Assembly: GCA_037349315.1 (NCBI GenBank)
Contig: JBAIAC010000134.1
Coordinates: forward strand, 496,001 to 560,000
Length of the DNA: 64,000 nucleotides
Reading direction: 5' to 3'
DNA from: Chelydra serpentina
Taxonomy: Eukaryota > Chordata > Testudines > Chelydridae
Of this stretch, positions 31,695 to 44,539 are shown piece after piece. Below the pieces are notes generated by a model, which searched no databases, was not told the origin of the DNA, and worked only from the letters and a program-made list of their open reading frames with translations. The translations under genes were made by a program, and so were the position numbers. Position 1 is the first letter of the stretch; the number at the start of each line of letters is the position of its first letter.

Positions 31695-32373
31695 GGGGGT
31701 CCCAGACCTTTAACTCCTAATCCCTACCCAAGTCTTGTTGCTTTAGAGCCTACGCTCCAGTTTTATTTCTGTTGTTTTTCACTTCTTTTTAAATTTTTTC
31801 CCCAAATATTATTATTTTAACTCTTGACCTCCCTCTCTCACTCATTACTCCCATCCCCATACAACCTCCCCATCTCTATGTACAGCGACCCTGGCCACCG
31901 TTTCTGAGTCCTTGCTGCATTCCTCCCTCCCATAGCAGGGCCACTACCCCGGCACAAATGGGCATTTTTTACACCTCTAAGATTACATATTGGGGTACAA
32001 CTTGCCCTTGTACAAGGCTACTCAAAGTTAATTGAGAAGATGGAATTTGGTGAAACACACAGAAACTTGATTTAATACAGACAGTTATAATTGAATTCAT
32101 AGGCAAGGATCAATACACATAACGATTAGCCTAAGATAATTATAGTAAAGGGGGTCTTGCCTTATGCAAGTTATGAACTCCATTGGAAACCAATATCGAG
32201 GGGCAAGGGAGACCATCAGAACGGAGGCCGTGCTTCAGTTTACTTGGGAACCTGACAAAGTGAAAAAAGGGTAACTCGGCGAGGTATTTTATCCACTTCC
32301 TTATGGTAATAGGATGGCTATATACCATATCTGCTCCTTTACTCTGATTAAAATAATGTCAATAGCTGCCCCC
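31695..32373. other. Intron, nothing recognised
   Basis: AT-rich intronic DNA; no gene or repeat signature identified. Confidence 0.4.
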
Positions 32374-32767
32374 CAATGTTCCCTCTAATGTATGACAGGC
32401 CGTGTGTGCAAAAAATGTCTTCTGTGCAAATTTTTGAAGCAGAGTTCAGATTTGTGCGCCATGAGGCAAATGCGCCCAAGCGAGTAAATGCTTATACAAG
32501 ATGTACGAGTCCCGACGTGATCAACGTTCCACGTTTGAAATGCTGGCGGTGAGGGGTGCGATTCATAGCCCTCCTTTCCCTCCCTTCCCAGCGAGTAGAA
32601 TCTGGCTGTGTTAATAGATGGCGGGTGAACAATGTCAAAAGTCGCCCCTAAATGATATTTCGGCCTGGCTCCGATGTAGTATTTCATTTTTTGTGCACGT
32701 GTTGTTTCGCCGTGCGCACGGGGTTTAGGATCTGTGTGCACACGCACAGAGCTTAGAGGGAACAGTG
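32374..32767. mobile_element. hAT-like non-autonomous element, about 394 bp
   Basis: The ends CAATGTTCCCTCTAA and TTAGAGGGAACAGTG are inverted repeats matching 14 of 15. The interior has no intact transposase. A clear 8-bp target duplication could not be read because the flank is a C run. Confidence 0.7.
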
Positions 32768-33545
32768 GCCCCAACCCATATGTGGCCTTTGGGAAGCCCA
32801 TAATTAAGCATCAAGCATTAATACTCATGATTTAAATCACTTATTTATTAATTCCAATATATGAATGCAGTCCAACTGCAGAGATATTGCATAGCAACCT
32901 AATTGCAAAAGCCTGCCCCAAACTTCCTTCCTTTCGGAATCCTGTGGCATATTGCACCTATTTGTGGTTCCTCGTTAGTGGCTCAAAATCAGGGTGCAAA
33001 ATATCTGACCTGGGATTCTCTCCTGAGGCCTATTCAGGTAAATCCCAGACTTCAGCATAACTACTCCCACAAAGCCTCCACCTAATATAAGGCCCTTAAC
33101 CATAGCAAGCTTAATAAGCCATTCATTTCTGTTCAACTCCTTGCCCCTCCATGCATGTTCCAAGCTAATAAGCAATACTCTGATATTGACATTTTACCTC
33201 TAGTGAGTATAAAATTGCCCGCAAGACCTGAGACTGGGTCATAGATCATAAAATCAGGTCAGAGTCAACAGGAGCGAGAGTTTGGAGAGAGTCTTCCCCG
33301 CTCCCCATCCACAGAAGCCACAAGCTGTCTTCCCTCCAGGCTCCTCGGATCTTTCAGCCTGTCCCTCCTGAGGTTGCGTGGCCCAGTTCTTGTTTCTAAC
33401 ATTCCCCTTTCCTGGAAGAATTAGAGGCTGTTGCTCCTAAATTATAGTATTTAACTCCCCAACCTTCTCCCTCCCACTAATTTAATTCTCCCTCCCATTA
33501 CACCTGAGTCACTAGATTTCCTAATTCTCCCAGATGTGCTTTTGC
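32768..33545. other. Intron, nothing recognised
   Basis: Mixed AT-rich intronic DNA without recognised features. Confidence 0.4.
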
Positions 33546-34292
33546 GATGTCACAGTTCTGGGGTAGCTAAGCCTTTGACCTGCCTCCATGGTCTGCTCAA
33601 GGAATGCCCTCTCAGGTATCAGGCTTCTAGCCAGCCCCTCTCTGTGGGTAGGGACCCACATGCCTCTCCTTTTTGACCAGAGTTTGAGGATTGCAGCCTG
33701 TCCTCCACTGTGTTCACTGGACTAATGTCCAGTTCCCGTGCTTTGCTTTCTCTCCAAGGGCTGTGAGCAGTGTGTGTGTGATAGAGGTGGGAATTTTGGT
33801 GATACTTCTATGATGTCAATATGCACCTCATTTTCCCTCTGTGATCGGTATTGCTATGATTATAAAGAGCAGGAGATATGAGGTGTTTTGTCACGTAGCT
33901 GTCATGGGGTGATATGAATGGGTCATTAAGGACTGGCTGGGACCAACCTACATCAGTGGGATACCCGACAGAGATATGAGAATAATTGTCACCTGTCCAT
34001 GGGAGGATCTCCGCTTGGCTGAGTGAAGCATACATAGAGTCATTATGTTTTTGGGAGCAGGAAGAACTGGGCTCGCAGACACAGGGAGCTCTACCTGAGC
34101 AAAGACAAATGGACAGGCAAAGTGAAAGGAAACAAAACTGTTTTCAACAGCAGCATGGCTCAAGAGCATTGGCCAATATGGACTATATTGTCGTCTTTGC
34201 TTCTCTGTCCTAATCTAAGGACTTTCCAATGCTGTGTTTCGGTTGACTAATAAACCCTGCTATATTTTAACAGTCTGCCCAGTGTCACAGCA
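33546..34292 (+). mobile_element. Candidate LTR
   Basis: Starts tgtcacagttctgg and ends ccagtgtcaca, with 'ctaataaaccctgc' (AATAAA at about 34247) some 40 bp before the end, the layout of a retroviral LTR. No second LTR or target duplication was found, so this is tentative. Confidence 0.4.
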
Positions 34293-35799
34293 CAAACTTG
34301 CTGAGGTGCATTGAATGAGGAACAGTCTCTGGACAGGAGTGTCGCTCAGCTGGACCTGCTGGCAGAGCTCACAGGTTGAAATAGGAGTGTTGAAGCCAGT
34401 GGCTCAGTCTGAGGTGTTGAAGCCAGAGACTCGGTCTCAGGCCTATCCTTGTGAAAGAGTGGGACCCCTTGGGGGTCTAGTGCACTCAAGGGGCAGCTCC
34501 CAATGACTGTTTAAAAGCCAGAACATTGCACAGATCCTATGGATCCATGACAGTGTCCGTGTGCCTTATGGGGAAAAGATATAAAACAAGAAAAGGATCC
34601 AAGTTCGTATTTACCATCGTCCCCTCATCAGTCCGCTTGGGAATCCCTGATTGTTTCCAAAGTGTATTAAAAGCTTACCTCTTGCTTATCAGGTCATGTC
34701 AGTTTGTAGCCCCAAAAGACCCCTCTCAGTCAGCTCAAACTCAGGTGTTTCTCCCCAAAAAGTCTGTCTGTCTTCAGTCTCCTGAAAGAGGTAAGATCAG
34801 TCACTGCCCCTTTCTGTGTGGGTCAAAGCTTCAAAAGCTGGAGATCTGCATAACCAGCCTGGAGATCTGGCATTCATCACCGTTAGTGACACCAGATTGC
34901 ACAGGAAACCCATCCCTCAGCCCTCCCCGGTATCATCTGGCCCATCTCAGTATCATAGTCTGTGAAGTATTCATGCTGTCAAGGGCTGGCTCAGATATAC
35001 AGATAACAGTCAGAACTGGGCCAGTGTTTGCTGGCAATGAAAACAGAGTAATTGAGGAACAGGAGCAATATATAATCCTTTACAGCCTGAAAGTGCATTG
35101 GGGGGAGGGGACAGGAGCCAGCAGTGTGGGGGAGGTGGGGCCCAGACACTGGGCATTGAGAGCCTAGACCTAGCTGTGTGCTGGGGAGATGCGGAATGAA
35201 CCCGCTGTGCGCAGGGGAGATGAGCAGGGGAGAGGTGCTCTGGATGCAGTCGAGAGCAGCTGCGAGCGCCGTGTGCTCTGCAGCATGATGTGGGAGCCTG
35301 GCGTCCCCCTTTCAAGGTTCCCCTGGGCAGGGTTCCCCTACCTGCCCAGGGGAAGCTGCACAGTGGTTTTGCTGAACCCAGACTTGCATGAGGAGGGAGG
35401 AAATTAGCAGCAAGTCTCAACCACAGCTAGTCCCCAGCCTCTGCCCTGTGCCCTGTGGAGGAGTCAGGTGTCCCCAGGCAGAAATCTCGGGGCGGTGTGA
35501 CCGTGTGCTCTGCCCACACATCACCTCTGCCCCGCACCCTGGGGATGAGTCGGGTGTCTCTGGGCAGCCATCTGGGGGGTTGTGACCCTACATGCCCCAC
35601 CCACCCCCTGTTCAGCAATTCCGGATATGAAGGGTGATTCCAGAAAAAAATGTAGTAAACGCGGCAATTTCCGGAAAACACTGGCCCTAGTCATAACATT
35701 AAATACAATAGTCTCAAGATATATGCCTGTGTTCATGAGATCTGTCACTCTGCCTTCACATAGTTCACTCTGCTGGTGGGTTCTACCTCTTCCCCCATT
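34293..35799. other. Intron, nothing recognised
   Basis: Includes short self-similar phrases ('gttgaagccag' twice near 34390-34430). 35200-35640 is moderately GC-rich with related phrases about promoter-less repeats. No exon signature. Confidence 0.4.
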
Positions 35800-35945
35800 C
35801 TGTGTCTGTCTTGTCTATTTAGATTGTAAATTCTTCAGGGCATGGGCCATCTACTATTCTGGGTTTGTACCTTGCCTAGCACAACGGAGACCCACTTCTT
35901 AGTTGGTCCTTAGGCACAAAGGTAATGAATATGACTTATAATAAT
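35800..35945 (+). repeat. Ancient LINE 3' end (L2/CR1-like)
   Basis: 'tagattgtaaattcttcagggcatggg' through 'ttgcctagcacaacgg' to the 'ataataata' tail is the recognisable 3' end of an old amniote LINE. Confidence 0.7.
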
Positions 35946-36090
35946 AACTCTCCTGCCACATTGAGCCAAGGAAGATGGCCTTGGGATATTAGTACTTAAA
36001 AATGAGCAGGGGTTAAAACCATGGAATATTCCTTGTGACAAGTATCCCACAAATTACACTGAGCTTCCTTGTTTTCTTTGCCTTGAGCAG

Positions 36091-36204
36091 GGTTTCCAGT
36101 TTCCAAACCTGATGTGATCTCGCAGCTGGAACGAGGGGAAGAGCCGTGGGTCCCAGACCTCTATGGTTCTGAGAAAGAAGTGCTCCCGAGAGCTGCCTGC
36201 ACAG
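36091..36204 (+). CDS. KRAB-B-like exon
   Basis: Acceptor ccttgagcag ends at 36090, donor acag/gtgagg after 36204. In frame with KRAB-A it encodes [20 protein letters not shown] followed by [19 protein letters not shown]. The motif [15 protein letters not shown] is the conserved KRAB-B box. 114 bp, phase 1 at both ends. Confidence 0.93.
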
Positions 36205-37502
<1,298 letters not shown>

Positions 37503-37570
37503 ACGCCTACACATGCTCCGAGAATGAAACGCTTCAATCGGGACTCGCACCTTATCAGCTACTCCACGTC
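37503..37570 (+). pseudogene. Remnant of a ninth zinc finger
   Basis: 'cctacacatgctccgagaatgaaacgcttcaatcgggactcgcaccttatcag' preserves finger spacing words (YTC, KRF, SHLI), but bases are missing around the second Cys and the region follows the TAG stop. It shows that the gene once had more fingers. Confidence 0.75.
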
Positions 37571-37596
37571 CGAGCCTTATCAGATTCCGCTAAGTC

Positions 37597-38190
37597 AGTG
37601 GTCCCCAACACGGTGCCCACGGGCGCTCTGGCACCTGCCGGGGCATTTCTGTGTGCCCGCTGTCAGGGCCGGCACCAAGGAACAAAGAGGAGAGGAGCGC
37701 AGGGGAAGGGATTGGGGCAGGGGCACTGGGTTGCCTCAGGTGGCTCAGGGTCTGTGGCACAGCCAGGGCTCAAGGGTCGGTTTCCTGCCTGCCCTGGCAC
37801 TGTAGTCCATGCTGCGCCCCGGAAGTGGCCAGCAGCAGTCTGGTTCCTAGGCGGAGGCACACAAGTGGCTCCACGCAGATCTCGCTCACACTCAAAGCCC
37901 ACCCCAGCTCCCATTGGCTGGGAACTGGCCAATGGGAGTGCGGAGCCGGCGCTTGTGGTGGGGACAGCTCACAGAGCCCTGTGACCCCTCCGCCTAGGAG
38001 CCGGACTGCTGCTGGCCACTTCCGGGGCGCAGAGCGATGTCAGAACAGATCGGGACTAGCCTGCCTTAGCCGGACAGCACCACTGATGGGAGTTTTAACA
38101 GCCTGGTCAATGGTGCTGACCAGAGCCGCTGTGAACCAATGCCTGAAATTCCACAAAGCAGTGCTGGGTCTCAACCCGCAATTTCCAAAT
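37597..38190. repeat. hAT-like repeat region (tentative)
   Basis: Starts with cagtggtccccaacacgg, a terminus of the CAGTGGTYCYCAA type seen in hAT-Charlie elements, and ends near 'tgggtctcaacccgc'. The interior is GC-rich without a transposase. Boundaries are not certain. 37800-37870 and 37990-38030 are inverted relatives of each other (ccggaagtggccagcagcagtc / gactgctgctggccacttccgg type). Confidence 0.5.
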
Positions 38191-38841
38191 CACTGCCTTA
38201 GGGCATTGCCCCACCGTGTGGGCGTTTCATTCCCCTCCGCAGTTTCACACAGAGACAGAATTTCCTTTGCACAGATCCATGAACAGCAAAACCTCCCTGT
38301 GTCTCTTGTCTGATCCAGGGCATTCGATTCCATTGAAACCTTCTCTCCGGCAATGGCAGTCGTCAGACAGAGGGGACATGGCCACCTTCAGCCCTGACCA
38401 TGAGATATTCGCTCTCCTCTTTCTTCATGCTGCTGTTGTTATTCCTTGAAAGGTTAAGCATGGAATAAAAAGCTGAGTTCACTCCAGGGTGAGGAAAGAA
38501 AGGAGCCACCAACCCCCTGGCAAAGCTCAGTGCCCCAGAGAAAACCTGCCCCTGCTCTTGCAATCACTGAGGTGCTGGGGATATGACGGGAAAGGGACTG
38601 TCTGAATTATCAAGGCAGGAAATGGACAACAATCTACAGCAGCGTCATTAACCACAAACACACTCTCATCATGCTCCAGCTGGAAGGGAAATGAGCAGGA
38701 ATTCTTGCTGTTCAGCCATGGTCACAGTTACACAATGGCACGGCAGTGAGTGTGTTGTGGAGGCTGGTCTGAGCAAACAATTGGAAAAGATCACTCAGTG
38801 AGAGCAGAAGTAGAGTGACATGACAAATCTGTGTCAGTTAA
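38191..38841. other. No gene seen
   Basis: Intergenic DNA between the zinc-finger gene and the first tRNA gene. Includes a candidate polyadenylation signal 'aataaa' at about 38465, about 960 bp after the stop codon, which could end the zinc-finger mRNA. Confidence 0.4.
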
Positions 38842-38923
38842 GTAGTTGTGGCCGAGTGGTTAAGGCGATGGACTAGAAATCAATTGGGGTTTCCCTGCAT
38901 AGGTTCAATTCCTGTCAACTACG
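38842..38923 (+). tRNA. tRNA-Ser (AGA)
   Basis: 82 nt, type II tRNA with a long variable arm. Acceptor GTAGTTG pairs fully with CAACTAC; the A box is GTGGCCGAGTGG; the anticodon loop is CTAGAAA within GGACTAGAAATC, giving anticodon AGA; and the variable arm is TTGGGGTTTCCCTGC-like. The T loop is GGTTCAATTCC with one G-T pair in the stem. Compared with the vertebrate consensus I know, several bases changed, but those in the acceptor stem changed as pairs, which suggests retained function. Confidence 0.85.
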
Positions 38924-38999
38924 GAGGAACTTGTGGTTCTTTAGTTTCAGTGCCTGAGTATCCTTTGTGTCAACGGGAGCTAGGTCTTGTCTCCCTCTC

Positions 39000-40265
39000 A
39001 GGCTGTGTCTACACTACTGAGTTATGCTGCTTTAGTTAAAGTGTTATAATTAAACTGATGTTGCATGTCCACACTATGCTGCTTGTGTCACCAGAGTGTA
39101 TCCACTCTAGCAACTCTTGTGTCATCCCAAAGAGCAGTGCACTGTGGGTAGGTATCGCACTGTGCAACTGGCCGCAGGGGGCTTTGGGAGGGGTTTGCAA
39201 TGGCTCATGGGCCGGTGCAGCATCACATGATGCAGGTTTCTCTATCCCATTGTTCCATGGGCAGCCTACTAGATTGCCAACTGCTTCCCAACTGAAGTGT
39301 GTGTGGCAGGGCAGAGAGTGCGTGACAGTGTATGTTTATGTGTTGGGGAAGAGTGAGTGTGTTGCATGCTGTCTCTAAGCTCAGACAGCTGCTGGAAGCA
39401 ACCAGTCCTGAGGCAGGGGGAGGGGGCACCCCAGTAATGAGATAGGGGGAGGGGAACAGCCCCGACATCACCCCCGCTTCCTTTAATAGCACAGCAGAGT
39501 CTCTCTCTCACACACACACACGCTGCTGTCTGCCTGGCTCTGTGTCAGGGGGGCCGGAACAGGGGGGTTAGGGGACCATGGCCCCACCACTTTTTACCAG
39601 CCATACGGACAAAGGCTGGATGGGGGGATAAGGCAGAGTCTTGGGGGGAAGAGGCGTTCTGTGGGTGTGGCCCCAGGGGGAGTGGAGGGGCAGGGTCTCA
39701 TGGAGACGTGGGGGTTTGGGTTGGAGCCTGAGGGAGAAGGGATGGCGTGAGTGCAGGTCCCTGGGGCATCATGGGGGTGTCACAGTTCCGATGCCAGTGG
39801 CCCCCCCACACTGTAAGGAGCTTCCGCCCCCCAGCTCCGGGGTCGCCGTGCGGGGGAGCAGCATCCCCCGGCAGTGATTTGCTCCTTGCTGCCGGAGCAG
39901 AGCAGCAGGCTCAGCCGTCAGAACTTCCCGGAGCGATGAGTGGGGAGGGGCCCAGCCTCTGGAGCAGGAACGCAGGGCAGGCGAGTTCCCGGCGGGCATT
40001 GTGGGATACTGGCGGAGGCCAGTTCTGGTGATATAATGACCAGCAGCGTCTACACTGACACTTTGTCACTCTGAGTTTGCCGCAAAAAGCTCCAGGCCTC
40101 TCGTCGAGGTGGTTTTATTTTGTCAGCAACAGAGGGCAGTTTTGTCACCAGACATGGCATTGCCGTGTGTGCACCAGCCAAAAGGAGGCAACCGAGAGAG
40201 CGTCGTGTGTTTTTCACAGGCCTGAGCAATATAATGATGCTGCAATAACTTTGTAGTGCAGACCT
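39000..40265. mobile_element. Candidate DNA transposon remnant
   Basis: The left part begins ggctgtgtctacact, a terminus seen on abundant turtle DNA transposons (TGTCTACAC type), and the right part around 40245-40265 reads 'agtgcagacctggcc'. Internal phrases such as 'cgtctacactgaca' (40048) also fit. No transposase frame survives. Boundaries are approximate. Confidence 0.4.
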
Positions 40266-40408
40266 GGCCAAGGATTCACACACACAGAAGCTTGCAAGGA
40301 AAACTTCCCCTGCTCCTCTGCTTTGCAGCATCCAAACACAAGCAAAGGCCAAAGCGGGGTCTGGCAGGGAGTCAGGTGTGGGAAGACACCATTAATTAGT
40401 CACAGGCA

Positions 40409-40482
40409 GGCACCATGGTTTAGCTGGTTAAAGCACTTGTTTTGTAAACAGGAGATCCTGGGTTCGACTCCCAGTGGTGCCT
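40409..40482 (+). tRNA. tRNA-Thr (UGU)
   Basis: 74 nt. Acceptor GGCACCA pairs with TGGTGCC, discriminator T. The anticodon loop is TTTGTAA, so the anticodon is TGT (threonine). The T arm CTGGG-TTCGACT-CCCAG is perfect. A and B boxes are intact. Likely the functional copy of a tandem pair. Confidence 0.9.
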
Positions 40483-40498
40483 TGTTGAGCAGCTTTTG

Positions 40499-40580
40499 GG
40501 GCACCTGGTATTGGCTAATGTCAGAAAACAAGATACAGAGCTAGACGGGCCTTTGGTCTAGCCCAGAATGGCTGTTCCTA
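40499..40580 (+). repeat. LINE 3' end downstream of tRNA-Thr
   Basis: 'gcacctggtattggctaatgtcag' through 'tagacgggcctttggtctag' is the same LINE 3' family as 26094-26290. It is part of the duplicated unit (second copy 41428-41503). Confidence 0.7.
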
Positions 40581-41136
40581 TGGTTTAAATTACACTCCCA
40601 GGCACTGATAATAGAGTTACTGAAAGTTTGGGTGTTAAGAGCTGATAGGTCCGTGGTCCAGTCCCCTCCCAGACGACCCCTCCCTCTGGGACAGGGGCAG
40701 GTCTGACTCTCACACCAAATGGCTCCTTGTGGCTGCTGGAATCTGTGGGCGGCTCATTCAGTTTACGCCGAGGGTGGAGTCCTGCTTTGTGCACCGTGTC
40801 TGAGACTGAAAATCCTAAACCACCCTTTGAAATAACGAATGCAGCAGGACGTGTTATGGTCCCTGCCCCAAAGCAGACAGACCAGTGGAGAGCTGAGTCC
40901 AGGGTAACACTTCACAGGGCTGAGTAAGGCCGGCAAGAATTCATTGCGGTTGGGGTGTGGGGTTACCTCGAGCGGCTCTTGGTCAGAGGCACAACGGGGG
41001 CACTAAGGCAGGTTATCTGCCTATCATGGCACTGTGAACCCAGCTGCATCGTGGAAGTGAGAAGTAGCACGTCCGACTCCTAGGCTATCTACACCGGGGT
41101 TAGCCTGATATAACTGTATTGCTCAAGGGGAGGGGG

Positions 41137-41866
41137 ACATTTTTTACAGCCCTGAGTAATGTAGTTACACCCACCTAATTCTGTACCATAGACCTGTCCA
41201 AAGAATCACACACTGTGGGAGTAAAACTTCACCTGCTCCTCTGCTTTGCAGAATCCAAACACAAGCAAAGTGTGTCAGGCCCCGGTGGGGTCTGGGGGGG
41301 AGTCAGGTGTGGGCAGACACCCTGTGCCCGCAAGAGGCAGGCACCATGGCTTAGCTGGTTAAAGCACCTGCCTTGTAAACAGGACATCCTGGGTTCAATG
41401 CCGCGTGGTTCCTTGGTGCGTGGTTTTTGGGGCACCTGGTAATGGCCACTGTTAGAAAAAAAGACACAGAGGTTTGGTCTAGCCCAGTGTAGCTGTTTTT
41501 ATGGTTTAAATTACACTCCCAGGCACTGATAACAGAGTTACTGAAAGTTTCGGAGTTAGGGGCTGATAGGTCCGTGTTCCAGGCCCCTCGCAGATGACCC
41601 CTCCCTCTGGGACAGGGGCAGGTCTGACTCTCACACCAAATGGCTCCTTGTCGCTGCCAGAATCTGTGGGCGGCTCATTTAGTTTACGCCGAGGGTGGAG
41701 TCCTGCTTTGTGCACCGTGTCTGAGACTGAAAATCCTAAACCACCCTTTGAAATAACGAATGCAGCAGGACGTGTTATGGTCCCTGCCCCAAAGCAGACA
41801 GACCAATGGAGAGCTGAGTCCAGGGTAATACTTCACAGGGCTGAGCAAGGCCGGCAAGAATTCATC
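41137..41866 (+). repeat. Tandem duplication unit B
   Basis: Second copy of unit A, carrying the decayed tRNA-Thr at 41340-41413. Confidence 0.85.
41340..41413 (+). pseudogene. tRNA-Thr (UGU) pseudogene
   Basis: Aligns with the tRNA at 40409, but the T arm has lost pairing (CTGGG against CCGCG), the acceptor 3' strand reads TGGTTCC instead of TGGTGCC, and the base pair next to the anticodon loop is C-A. The anticodon TGT is kept. Structure decay suggests it is not functional. Confidence 0.8.
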
Positions 41867-41968
41867 TGGCCCTCCTGGGCCTCTCGCAATGACGTCCTTC
41901 TTGTGTGCCAGGACTGACAGAAACATCCCAGACAGAGAAGCAGCAGCCCAAAAAGGTCCCCTGTAGGT

Positions 41969-42041
41969 GCTGAAGTAGCTCAGTCAGGAGAGCATTAGAC
42001 TGAAGATCTAGAGATCCTTAGTTCACCTCCAGGCTTTGGCC
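41969..42041 (+). pseudogene. tRNA-Phe (GAA) pseudogene
   Basis: 73 nt with a clear A box (TAGCTCAGTCAGGAGAGC) and anticodon loop ACTGAAGAT. The T arm has mismatches (CTTAG / CCAGG) and the B box is altered (GTTCACCTC). Flanks match those of the better copy at 55673-55745. Confidence 0.8.
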
Positions 42042-42466
42042 TGCTCTTTGGGCGCAGGGGTTGCTTGTTTTCTGGAAGCGCAGGAGTGGCTTTACCTGCC
42101 ATGAGTCCCTTATTTCACATTCCCCAGCAGGGAAAAGCAGCGTGGGCTTGTGAACCCAGTGGGCCTATGTGAGCTTTCTGTCTTCTCTTGCTCTTTCTCA
42201 GCAAGGGGAAGGAAAAGAAGCTTCCTGGTGATCAGAGATCTCAGATCTGTTGGTCTGCAGCAAGACTCAAAATTGAGTCTCAATCAGCTCTGTTGTTACA
42301 CGGCGAAGACCAAAAGGGTCAAATGGTGCCTGGGCCCCTTAAGAAGAGCCCAGCCCATCAAGTACCAGCACTTGGCTCTCCCCTCTCTCAACTCCACTTA
42401 GCATTGTTTGGAGTCAATCCTTGCCTCTATCAGCCTGGGGGACAGGGAGAAAAACCTTGCAAAAAG

Positions 42467-42557
42467 GCTCCAGTGGCACAATGGGTTAGCACCCAGTACT
42501 TATACAGCAATGCTGAAAGACATGCTGAGGTTGTGAGTTCAAGCTTCACCTAGAGCA
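42467..42557 (+). tRNA. tRNA-Ile (UAU) with intron
   Basis: 91 bp including an intron of about 18 bp after the anticodon loop purine. Acceptor GCTCCAG pairs with CTAGAGC with one mismatch. The anticodon is TAT inside TACTTATACA, and the split anticodon stem resumes at 'GCTGAGGTTG'. T arm GTGAG-TTCAAGC-TTCAC. Vertebrate tRNA-Ile(UAU) genes are among the few that carry introns, and the layout agrees. It needs tRNA splicing endonuclease for maturation. Confidence 0.82.
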
Positions 42558-42837
42558 CTGGTTTTCATTAACCAAATGGCTTTGCCCACTTCTTTGGCCC
42601 TATGGACCCTAGAATTCCATCCCAGGGGACACTGAGTTAGTTAGGTCAAGCAATTTACTCACCCCACTGGATGGTACCATCCTTAATACATAGAATTCCC
42701 CTGAAACCTGGACCACTCTCCACAGGTGACCTTCATTGTCTCAGGATTCCTGCTGCTTCCAGCGTAGGTGCTGGAGGAGCAAGGCAAAATCACGACGCCA
42801 CAATCTCCTATTTTATATTCTTAGTTCGTGTCTAGAA

Positions 42838-43025
42838 CAGGGCTTCTCAAACTATCTGATGTGGCAGACCGGCAATTTTTTTCCCCAATGTGCCAGGGAC
42901 TGGTACCGTATTTGGCCATTATACTATTATTTCTTTCTTTCTTTCCTGGAAACTCGCTGTGGCCCGTCAGCCGATTGCTCGCGGACCAGCACCGGTCCTT
43001 GGACCACCACCTTGAGTAGCATTGG
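42838..43025. mobile_element. hAT-like short element
   Basis: The ends cagggcttctcaaact and ccttgagtagcattg are partial inverted repeats of the hAT-Charlie/Tip100 type. The interior phrase 'gcggaccagcaccggtcc' is a recurrent feature of such elements. Target duplication not defined. Confidence 0.5.
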
Positions 43026-44235
43026 TGTAGAAGACACTTGCCCAGACATATCCGGGTGGGCTTTGCTGAGTCACTAGGTTGGGGGATCCTCCTGGTGTGG
43101 TTTTGTACAACTGAGTCACAGAATTGAGCAGTCCCCAGAGTGTGGTGGTTGGGCATCTGTCACTGAATTGCAAATCCCGTCATTACAACTCCCCTGCTGG
43201 TTCATGGTCGTTGAACACCCTCCTGGGCAGGGGTCCTTTGAATGTCACTAGCAAACTTACAGCATGTTTCAGTGACAGCCACACAGCAAAATGCATCACT
43301 TCCTACACCCTAATGCTACACATCTTGGGACAGAATGATGGATTTCAGCAGATCATCACTTTCCATATGATAACTGACATGGAATGCTTTGTATGGAATA
43401 TCACAGCCAGATAGGAATGATAAATATGGGGGCTACAGGGAGCTATTTTGAAGTACACCGTGTCACAAAATCCTCTAGACAGTGGCCTTTGGGCAGAGCT
43501 GGCTGAAGAGCCTTCTAGTAACTGAGGGTACGTCTACACTATGCACCGGATCGGGTCGTGATCCATGTATCGGGAGTCGATTTATCGCGTCTAGTTGGGA
43601 GGGCCAGCTGCAGAGTCTAGGCCATGAGGCAAGAGGTGGCTGAGGCGGCGGCCGGCCAGAGGGGACAGGGAAGGGATGACAGTGACGCTCGGTTCTGCCC
43701 CACAGCCCCAAGAACTGCTGGGCGCAAGTCCTGGGCCCGACGTGCAGTGAATGTGGGGGTGACTCTGCCTGCCCAGACTGGTCAGTAGAAAGATTCAGAC
43801 CCACACTCTGTCTGGGGGAGGAGATACACACGTGTTGTGTGATTGGTTTTCTCCTTTTAAATGTACTGGATCATTTCCATGGCAAAACTATTTGTACGAG
43901 CCCATGAAAAAAGGAAGAAATGGTGACAATACCCCTGGGGGAGAGGGGGTGTCTGAGAGCCGGGGGAGAGATGGAGATTTTCATGAAACGGGGACAGGCC
44001 AAAGCAGGGCCTTTAGCTACAGCAAAGGGGGAGGTTTTTGTGCAGTTCCATGTTAACCAGCCTCACATCCTGTAGTTGCTACTGCCCCACCCTGCCCCCA
44101 ACGTGTGACCTAGAGCCTCCCCACTGGCCAAGCCCCCTGGGACTCCTGAGACAGCCCCACTAGCCTGGCCTCCTCCCCACTGCAAAACCTGCAGATCCCC
44201 CAGCTCCTCTCCTAGCTGGATCCCCTGGCAGCCAG
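43026..44235. other. No gene seen
   Basis: Intergenic DNA. 43526-43545 (gagggtacgtctacact) looks like one end of a truncated turtle DNA transposon. 43610-43690 shares phrases with the flank of the iMet-like locus (45060-45110: gaggcaagaggtggctgagg). Confidence 0.45.
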
Positions 44236-44466
44236 ATGTGTCTGCAGAACTGCCGTGGTTCCTCTCCTGCGTGTCTGGTCAGGGACAGTTACTGGCTTCT
44301 CCTGAGAGCGCAGCTGAGAAATGACTCACTCGTCTCTGGATTCTCTCCTGTGGGCTCTGAGAAGCAGGGTGGGGCGTGTATGATACAGTCCATGCAACAT
44401 TCCCCAACAGGCCAGTGGCAGATGGAGGAGTGTCTTGCTGGACAGCTAAGGAAAAGGAAGCCAGCA

Positions 44467-44539
44467 TGTTTCTGCCTGGTTTCAAACCAGGGGCCTTTTG
44501 CGTGTTAGGCAAACGGGATAATCACTACACCACAGAAAC
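44467..44539 (-). tRNA. tRNA-Val (AAC)
   Basis: 73 nt on the minus strand. Acceptor GTTTCTG pairs perfectly with CAGAAAC, discriminator A. The anticodon stem TTTGC/GCAAA encloses CTAACAC, giving anticodon AAC. T arm CCTGG-TTTGAAA-CCAGG is perfect. The A box is GTGGTGTAGTGATT. All stems pair, so it is likely functional. Confidence 0.9.

Larger units (their letters stand above)
40210..40945 (+). repeat. Tandem duplication unit A with tRNA-Thr
   Basis: Matches 41137-41866 in the same orientation at an offset of about 925 bp, including the tRNA, the LINE 3' end behind it and a distal block (40730-40890) that occurs a third time, inverted, at 57985-58190. Confidence 0.85.
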
